This document shows positions 57,420 through 64,000 of a stretch of 64,000 bases of DNA, piece by piece (position 1 is the stretch's first letter; every line of letters starts with the position of its first letter). This stretch comes from Paguma larvata (taxonomy: Eukaryota; Chordata; Mammalia; Carnivora; Viverridae), in NCBI GenBank assembly GCA_030068075.1, contig CM057844.1:16724001-16788000 (forward strand), written 5' to 3'. The notes beneath the pieces are model-generated. The model was not told the DNA's origin and made no database searches. It was given only the letters and a program-made list of their open reading frames with translations. The position numbers and the translations under genes are program-made.

Positions 57420-58007
57420 TCTACCAGGGTTCCGCCGCTTCACCTTACCCCATGTCTGTCATGATTCATCTGGCAGTAGCTAAGAGAAAGCTCAAACATG
57501 GTAGATTTGTAGAGGGCAAGGAAGGCTAGAGGGAATGACCAACTGCAGTTCCTGTACATAATTACTTGTCTCCCAAATCAGGTGAAGAGCACTAATGCAC
57601 ATCGATATCACTACAGCACGTCAGCCATTTGTGAACACATGAAGACTGCTAGCTGTACAGATGGAGCTTTGTTCAACCTGTCTCTAGGTCAACACCTATT
57701 CCATAAACTGGTCGGTGAGCCCTATTTAGAAAGCCAGGCTTCTAACTATTTCTTTGCCAGTTCAGTGGAAGGAAGATCAGTCAAATAACTGGGAAATGAT
57801 AAATTTAATTAGTTCTTTGTCTTTGCCTAAATAGATAACAGGACGCTCAACATTGTAGTTTAATAATATAGTTTAATATATTTAATATATGTTTTAATCC
57901 CCTAGATGGCTCCGTGGATTGGACTGTCTTCCAAAATTACGCCATATCTGTTTTCTGTTCCCACCAAAGTGAACTTGTATAGCAGAGGTGTTTAATTTTT
58001 ATAATAT
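57420..58007. other. Unassigned stretch
   Basis: No repeat or gene was recognised. TTTAATATATTTAATATATG near 57870 is simple AT-rich sequence. Confidence 0.45.
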
Positions 58008-58015
58008 TAGCCTAG

Positions 58016-58496
58016 GCTGGACTATTCTTAACCTGGGGTCCATGGACCTCGAAAGGTGTGTGAAAGGAATTCAAGAGTTCTATGAATCCGAATAGAAAAA
58101 AGTTACACCTTTATTTTCACTAGAATCTAACTGAAATTTAAGCACATCCTTCAATTATTTTAACATAGGTAGCAAAGTGCATATTAAGAGGTCCCCTGAT
58201 TCTGTCAAACCATAGAATGGTTGCTGCAGCTATCTCTGAGTATTACATTAGCACACCCAGGCCCTGAAATTGTGATAACCATGATAATATATTTAAAATG
58301 CTTATATTCATTGAACTCATAAAAATTATATATATATATCACATTTTAATATCTTGATGATTATATTTCAGTATAATTGTTTCCCTTGTAGTTTTATGTA
58401 CTTCATTTCACTCATTAAAAATTATTCTGAGATAGTTACATAGGCTTTACCCGGTGGCATGGGGCCATGGCACCAAAAAAGGTTAAGAACTTTTGA
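58016..58496. mobile_element. Non-autonomous hAT transposon with both ends
   Basis: The left end ATTCTTAACCTGGGGTCCATGGACC and right end GGTTAAGAACTTTTG are inverted relative to each other (TTCTTAACC against GGTTAAGAA). The inside is AT-rich with ACACCTTTATTTTCACTAGAATCTAACTGAAATTTA. An 8-bp flanking duplication, TAGCCTAG (58008-58015) and TAGCCTAT (58497-58504), fits hAT insertion. No transposase is encoded. Confidence 0.82.
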
Positions 58497-58504
58497 TAGC
58501 CTAT

Positions 58505-59358
58505 AATGTGGCTACTGAAAGATAAACTAAATTTATTTTTCAGAGCAGTCATGCAATCCTGGCCAGTGGTCAAATCCAAAGAGATCCCAGGCCATGGAAA
58601 ATCCTAACAAACAGCCAGAATGGTTAAGGAGAAATCTGAATGGACTAATTTAAGGAGAGGTTCTTTTACTTCCTCAATTTGCGTTGTGCAACTTTAGGGC
58701 TGGCCTCGATGTCAGGGTGACAGAAACACCCAGACACAATGAAAAAACACAGTGTCAGATGATTCTGGAAAGCAAATGACAGCCAAATGGCTATTGTCAG
58801 CCTGATGCTTAATTGGATAGCAATTATTTGGGAACAGAAAACAATATTTGGTAATACTGCTTACACAGGGAGAAACTGGCCCACTTCACACATAAATTCA
58901 TCTGTCCTTGGATCATCCATTGATTTCAAATAGAACTCCATGTTCTATTTGAAGATTACTTCAGTGGTATATTGAACCAAACAAGTATTAGTAAAAAATA
59001 AAAATAAAAATAAAAAAAACAATAACTGAGGAGACTGTGCCTGCCTTTTCCTGTGTAGGTCATTGAGACTGTTGGGCAACACTGCAATTTGTTTACTCAG
59101 GTCTTAGAATCTTAAAGAACTCTGGTGTGGATTCTCTATGCAGAACCCTGTATGGATTCCCTAAAAGTGTGAGTGTGTCCATATAAAATATGTGATTATG
59201 ATACACTACACACCACACATTTTAACAGACTAATCACTGTCAACAAAATCAATTGTCATTAGGTATCAGGCAGGAAATAAAACTGAATCTAAACAGAATA
59301 AGACCATTAATATGGAAGGGCTGAGACTATAGTTAAGGAGAAAACATGCACCATGTAA
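58505..59358. other. Unassigned stretch with candidate conserved block
   Basis: No repeat was recognised except an AAAAT run at about 58997-59017. The block 58690-58860 (CTATTGTCAGCCTGATGCTTAATTGGATAGCAATTATTTGG) has mixed composition with homeodomain-type cores. Confidence 0.4.
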
Positions 59359-59369
59359 AAAGTACCGCA

Positions 59370-59610
59370 GGGGAACCTGGGTGGCTCAGTCAGTTAAGCC
59401 TCTGACTTCAGCTCAGGTCATGATCTTGCAGTTCGTGGGTTCAAGCCCTGCATTGAGCTCTGTGCTGACAACTCAGAGCTTGAGCCTGTTTCAGATTCTG
59501 TGTCTCCCTCTCTCTCTCTCTCTGCCCTTCTCCCCTCATGTTCTGTCTCTCTTTCTCTCTCTCTGTCTCAAAAATAAACATTAAAAAAACTGAAAATTAA
59601 AAATAAATAG
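59370..59610 (+). mobile_element. CAN-SINE
   Basis: GGGGAACCTGGGTGGCTCAGTCAGTTAAGCCTC starts the copy, and it ends in CAAAAATAAACATTAAAAAAACTG and an A-rich tail. Target duplication AAAGTACCGCA (59359-59369) matches AAAGTACAGCA (59611-59621). Confidence 0.96.
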
Positions 59611-59621
59611 AAAGTACAGCA

Positions 59622-60600
59622 ATCTAAATTTCTCTGAGGTTTTCTATATCAGGAATGCTGGACCACTTCTGCCAAATCTACCGACTTATCAAGAAAAGCA
59701 GTGTGAAGCTTCCCAATGTTTACAGTAATTGACCAAGTTGCAATTCTTTTAAAACACTCTTTGTGTTAAGCAAATATGTCTAAAGGCTGAACCTTACTTA
59801 CTTTTGGGTTGTAAGGTCTGCCTTGCAGAGTCTGTTGCTAAAACATTCGACAAATCATTAACCAAACTGGGGAATGGGACTTGTTTTCAGCACTTCCTTT
59901 TTAACTCTTCCATCTGTGGCTCTTTTGAGTTCACCATGAATAAAAATACATTCCTCCTCACAGAGGATTGCTGAAGACATTGACACGAGAAGGAAAACTC
60001 TCTGGTTAAACTAAACTCTTGAAAGCTGTACCTTCCTAGAGTTTTACCTCAAAAAAAAATAAAAAAAAGAAAAAAGAAAAGAAAAGAAAAAAGAAGAAAG
60101 AAAAAGAAGGAGGCAGAGGAAGAAGAGGATCACAACTACAAGTAAAGCCAGGATCACTTATTAGGAGGATGCCCATCAGTGTTCCAAAGAAGGTATGATG
60201 TGTTAGTTAGTCTGGGGGATTTGAGATGGCTGACAAAATTCTGACCATTTTAACATGATTTGGATAAACCAGTAAATGTTTGGACTAACATGTGAACTAA
60301 CACAGAACTTGCAAGCATGGATGGTGATTTGTTTTTGATGTAACAAAGAGGTATAAAGTGGTTAGTTTTTTAAAGGCAAAGGCCTAGGCACCTGAAACTA
60401 GCCCTAGCCTGGATTAAAATATTGGCTTAGTTCAAATTGATTCTGTTCGAAGATGCTTAAGTGTGTGATCAAGTAATCGCTGTCAGATTTTCCACTTGTA
60501 GTTTGGTGGTATGCAACTAAGTCAAAGCTTGTATTCATCTTAAATTCCCCAGAATTTTGCTGAAGGGATATCTTCTGTCTCTTTCAGTCCCTCTCTCTTT
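59622..60600. other. Unassigned stretch with polypurine tract
   Basis: The only structured element is an A/G tract at 60053-60128 with very few pyrimidines (AAAAGAAAAGAAAAGAAAAA, then AAGGAGGCAGAGGAAGAAGA). No gene or repeat body was recognised. Confidence 0.5.
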
Positions 60601-60667
60601 CTCTCTCTCTAACAAGTTTTTTTTTTTTTTTTTTGCTAGGAGGAAAGAGAATTACTTTCTACCCTCA

Positions 60668-61000
60668 ATAGTTTTTTTCTTTTTTAATCGAAGTATAATT
60701 GACACATACTGTTACACTGGTTTTAGATACATAACAGAGTGATGATACGCTCACAAGTACAGCTACCATCGGTCACTATACAAGGCTATTATAGTACCAT
60801 TGACTATTCCCTATGCTGTACCTTTCATCCCTGTGACTTAATCATGACATAACCGGGAGCGTATATCTCCCTCTTCCCTTCACACATTTTGGCCATCCTC
60901 CCACCCTCTCCCCTCTGGCAACCATCAGTTTGTTCTCTGAATTTATGGGTCTGCTTCTGCTTTTTTAAACAAGATCTTTGATCACCTTGTATACTCATGC
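60668..61000 (-). mobile_element. Old L1 3' UTR, minus strand
   Basis: TTTTTAATCGAAGTATAATTGACACATACTGTTACACTGGTTTTAG, then CATAACAGAGTGATGATACGC, and TCTGGCAACCATCAGTTTGTTCTCTG are the reverse complement of a common L1M 3' UTR. A T run lies upstream (60620-60637). Confidence 0.9.
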
Positions 61001-61337
61001 AAATAGAATAGGACTGTATTAAAGAAAATGAGAAAAGAGCCAATGTGAGTAACACAGAGTTTTGTCCACCTCTATCTTAACTATATTCATTCAGTGTATT
61101 CACTCAAAATTCATTATTATTGACAAAGCCAGATGCCCTATTATGGTTAATAGATACAGACTTGTTTTTCCACAAAGCTGTGAATAACAATTAAAGAAAA
61201 ACTTGTTTGTGCATTGATTATTAACGAGGTTGAGGTCTTATCTCCAGCGGTCATTCTATTATAATGGTGGCAGTGACCAGTCTGTCCTTCCCACATCATG
61301 CAACCAAACTCTGCTTCAATTCCTTACCTCCTCCTTC

Positions 61338-61754
61338 ATCATGTTTTTTTTTAATTTATTTTTTTTTCATTTACCTTCAAGTTAGCTAGCATATTGTGCA
61401 ACAATGATTTCAAGAGATTCCTTAATGCCCCTTACCCATTTAGGCCATCCCCCCACTCCCACAATCCCACAAACCTTCTGTTTGTTTTCCATATTTAAGA
61501 GTCTCTTATGTTTTTGTCCCTCTCCCTGTTTTTTATTATTTTTGCTTCCCTTACCTTATGTTAATCTGCTTTGTATCTTAAAGTCCTTATATGAGTGAAG
61601 TCATATAATATTTGTCTGTCTCTGACTGACTAATTTCACTTTAAAAAATATGGAACGTTTCATGAATTTGCGTGTCATCCTTGCACAGGGGGCTATGCTA
61701 ATCTTCTCTATATGGTTCCAATTGTAGAATATGTGTTGCTGAAGCAATCATCTT
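61338..61754 (-). mobile_element. U6 snRNA-L1 chimeric retrocopy
   Basis: Read on the minus strand: a U6 copy (61746 down to 61643) joins directly to an L1 3' end (61642 down to about 61367) and then an A-rich tail (T-rich on plus, 61344-61366). Imperfect target duplications ATCATGTT (61338-61345) and ATCATCTT (61747-61754) flank the whole unit, so both parts entered together. This is the known product of L1 reverse transcriptase switching template to U6. Confidence 0.88.
61643..61746 (-). pseudogene. RNU6: U6 snRNA pseudogene
   Basis: On the plus strand AAAAAATATGGAACGTTTCATGAATTTGCGTGTCATCCTTGCACAGG through AATATGTGTTGCTGAAGCA is the reverse complement of nearly full-length U6, with about ten differences from the sequence I remember. 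The conserved ACAGAGA box is altered: the plus strand has TTCTCTATATGG, which keeps AGAGAA on the minus strand. The extreme 5' bases are lost. No upstream PSE or TATA is evident, as expected for a retrocopy. Confidence 0.93.
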
Positions 61755-62307
61755 CTTTATCTTTCTTTCATTCAGCTGTTTTTCTTGACTCATATCCCTG
61801 TCCTCACCAGAACACACACCTGCTCGCATTCAGAAGTGTTCTCTTTCATACCCAGCTGTCTCTGACTAACATGGGAAAAACCCTTGCCTAGGAAATGGTT
61901 TATCACTGACTCAATTCCATTTTTAACAGCATTATAAGTTTCTTTCCAATACAGGTATGTCCAAGTGGCTTCTCCATCTGTAGAAGTGATTGGCACATGG
62001 ACAGGATAATCTCTCTTTGCCTTTCCAGGTCCACTGTCTCTCTCCATCTTCACCCTTAGTCTCTAACCAGAATAGACTGCATAAACCAGGCTTTCTTGCT
62101 TTCTGACCTTAGTTGGGTTTGGTCAATGGAATCCAAAAGCAAAGACTCTTAAATGAGAAGAAAATACAGATTGGTGGTGGTCATTCTCTTATTGAGGACC
62201 TCAAGTAATATGGGACAGTCATCTTTTACAGATAAAAGTTTTTGCTGGGTCCCTATCACTGCTTTCCTCCTTTGTCCCTTCTTGTCTAATGGTTGTCAAG
62301 TCTTCCC
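61755..62307. other. Unassigned, partly LTR-like stretch
   Basis: TTAGTTGGGTTTGGTCAATGGAATCC (about 62110) through TCCTGAGTGC resembles the unassigned LTR-type repeat at 33170, weakly. The 87-codon minus-strand frame 61790-62053 has no protein family that I recognise. Confidence 0.35.
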
Positions 62308-62732
62308 TGCTCTTTCAAGCTCCTGAGTGCTTCATCACGTAAGGTTACGAGTTCCTGATGGATAAAAGTAAGACTGCCAAGGCAAAGTGAGGTCTGAGAG
62401 TACACTTTATTACAAGAACCCTCGGGTGAGGTTCCGCGACTCGCAAGAGAGGAGTCGGGGAAGTCGCCCCCGAGATTGGGGTTAGGGGATTTTAAGGGGT
62501 TTGGGGGTGACGCTGAAGTGGGCTACATAATTTTTCCTTTTTCGGAGATTCTGTCTGCTTGCCAAGGTCCTATTGGTCTGTCAGAGTTTGGGGTGGAGGT
62601 TTAGGTCCCTGTTAGGTATCGGATTTCTGAGAGTGACGTGTCCCTCCTTTGTGGTTTTTGGCGGGAATGTCGGCCATCTTGGGTCTGTTTCCATTGTGTG
62701 GAACCTTCCCTCTGCCCTAGCCCAACACATCA
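62308..62732 (-). mobile_element. Solo LTR of an endogenous retrovirus, CpG-rich
   Basis: On the minus strand it runs TGATGTGTTGGG... to ...CTTGAAAGAGCA, with TG/CA ends and a possible 4-bp duplication TCCC (62304-62307, 62733-62736). A TATA-like TTAAAA (plus 62490-62495) is followed about 80 bases later by AATAAA (plus 62406-62411), a normal U3-R-U5 layout. Many intact CpGs remain (TTCCGCGACTCG, AGTCGGGGAAGTCGCCCCCGAG). No gag, pol or env sequence adjoins it. Class I (ERV1) is my guess. Confidence 0.7.
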
Positions 62733-62736
62733 TCCC

Positions 62737-63904
62737 TCTGGTTTCCTTTAACTACACTGTATCCTCAAATAGTCAATTCATTAAGCTTCATTTGAGCATG
62801 CCTCTATTTACCTTATCTCTATTTGAACCCTCCATGACCTTCCGTTTGGATCCAGATGACACGATAAGTAAACATTTTAGTGCTTGGTGGATGTACAGCA
62901 TAAATAAAGAATGGAGGTCTGAGTTTAAGTTCTAATTTCATTTTTTTTCTTGCTGTGCAAGCTTTATTTTATCTTTTATAAAGTGAGAACAAAGATCTCC
63001 ACCTCAAGAAATCGTGAGAAGCAAAGAGGTAAAGTGGTGGTGGTGAGTACTTTGTTTATAAAACTCTATGTGCATGTTAATTTGTTTAAGCAGAGTCCTA
63101 GTGCTTCCCAATTCCCTGGATATTATTTATTCCAGAAAAATAAGGCTCAAAAAGCTTAAATATGTTTCCATTATGGCCAAAAAAAATCCATTCTTTTAAT
63201 TCCATAGTAAGGTCTATACAAATGATTGTTATATAAAGTAACAGAATCCCTAATGATTGTGTGTACACACATACACCTAATTCTGTGTGTAAATGCATTT
63301 ATACGACCCATAAATAGAAAAAAAAATGCTAAAAATGTATGAAGAGCATTACTATTTCCTTAACATTAGGTAAATTTAGGAATCTATGTGTGTACGTGGG
63401 TGTGTGTTTGTGTATGTTTTCATATGGACCCCCTTCTTGTAATTATTTAAATATATCATGTGATTCTTCTCTTAATTTTTAAAAATTAAAACAAAAATCT
63501 CTGTGTTAGCTATAATTAATGTAGGGTTTGACTGATAGATGATTTCAAGTTCCCATGAACCGATAAAAAAGCATCTCCTTGCCCTTAACCAAAACACTGT
63601 GATGCTTTTCAAGAGTGACTACTGTGAGCATTGAGAGTCCAGTAGAAAAGTTTTCTCTCAACTATTATCTCAAGCACTATCATAACTATTAGGACAGACA
63701 GGCAATGCTTAACTCTTCCATTTATTGTTCACACCAAGAAAAGTGCAGCTCTGACAATAACTTGATCCAATATGCATCCCTCTCTGAATTAACTTCTTAG
63801 CACATGGGCCCTGTGTGAAGCACAGCTACATGAAAGAGAGACAGGAAGAAATTACACCTCATCTTACATATTTTGATCTGGAAGTAAGACCTGTTGCTTT
63901 CTCA
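62737..63904. other. Unassigned stretch, possible MIR trace
   Basis: ATTTTATCTTTTATAAAGTGAGAACAAAGATCTCCACCTC (about 62965-63005) weakly resembles MIR. A GTGTGTACACACATACAC motif lies near 63258. Nothing else was recognised. Confidence 0.4.
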
Positions 63905-63960
63905 TAGTTGTTATTATTATTATTATCATTATTATTATTATTATATTTTTATTATTATAT
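63905..63960. repeat. (ATT)n microsatellite
   Basis: TTATTATTATTATTATCATTATTATTATTATTATATTTTTATTATTAT is an ATT trinucleotide tract with two interruptions. Confidence 0.95.
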
Positions 63961-64000
63961 CTGTTAGATAAGAATTTACTTATTTTTTTATTTTTTTCCC

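Noticed and set aside
61643..61746. Functional U6 snRNA gene
   Set aside because: About ten differences from U6, lost 5' bases, direct fusion to L1 sequence and no PSE/TATA upstream mark it as a retrocopy.
62573..62935. 120-codon plus-strand frame
   Set aside because: It starts antisense inside the solo LTR and reads out into flanking DNA. No family signature was seen.
1..64000. CRISPR array, operon or phage-type system
   Set aside because: The direct repeats found are microsatellites or dispersed SINE/LINE copies. The sequence is plainly mammalian.

Overview
The window is mammalian nuclear DNA from a carnivore, most likely a felid. The main evidence is about eighteen tRNA-derived CAN-SINE copies, recognised by the start motif GGGGCGCCTGGGTGGCTCAG, a CT-rich middle and an AATAAATAAA tail. 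Carnivore-type L1 3' ends (GGGTGTTGTATGGAA then ACAATAAA) support this. I found no protein-coding exon and no functional RNA gene that I can defend. Every open reading frame is short, and most lie inside transposon remnants. The stretch therefore looks intergenic or intronic. I cannot name the neighbouring gene or chromosome. Repeat family names below are from memory of consensus sequences, not from a search.

Layout. From 1 to 17 kb the sequence is dense with repeats: a minus-strand SINE, an MLT2-like LTR, an MLT1-like LTR, MIR, a short young L1 end, and a converging pair of L2 elements (5.7-9.0 kb). These are followed by more L2, an MLT1-like LTR, a 3-kb old L1 (11.6-14.7 kb), a Tigger-like DNA transposon and another L1 3' end. 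From 17.7 to 22 kb there is a 4-kb stretch with almost no recognisable repeat. From 22 to 31 kb an old minus-strand L1 is split by a young plus-strand L1 (23019-27704) that keeps both ends and a perfect 16-bp target duplication but has lost the middle of ORF2.

From 31 to 40.7 kb come old LTR-like sequence, an L1 with a 5' inversion (34.1-35.1 kb), and two more L1 3' ends each carrying a SINE. From 40.7 to 44.5 kb is a second repeat-poor stretch with a perfect TAAT-type palindrome. From 44.5 to 62 kb there are L2, MIR, hAT-like elements, SINEs and an L2/L1/SINE nest. Near the end are a U6 snRNA-L1 chimeric retrocopy (61.3-61.75 kb) and a CpG-rich solo LTR (62.3-62.7 kb).

The sequence reads as layered retrotransposon history rather than an operating gene system. 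The most informative items are the U6-L1 chimera, the internally deleted L1, the twin-primed L1, the CpG-rich LTR, and parallel microsatellite expansions at the same site in two L1 copies. The repeat-poor islands are the only places where I would look for undescribed regulatory function.
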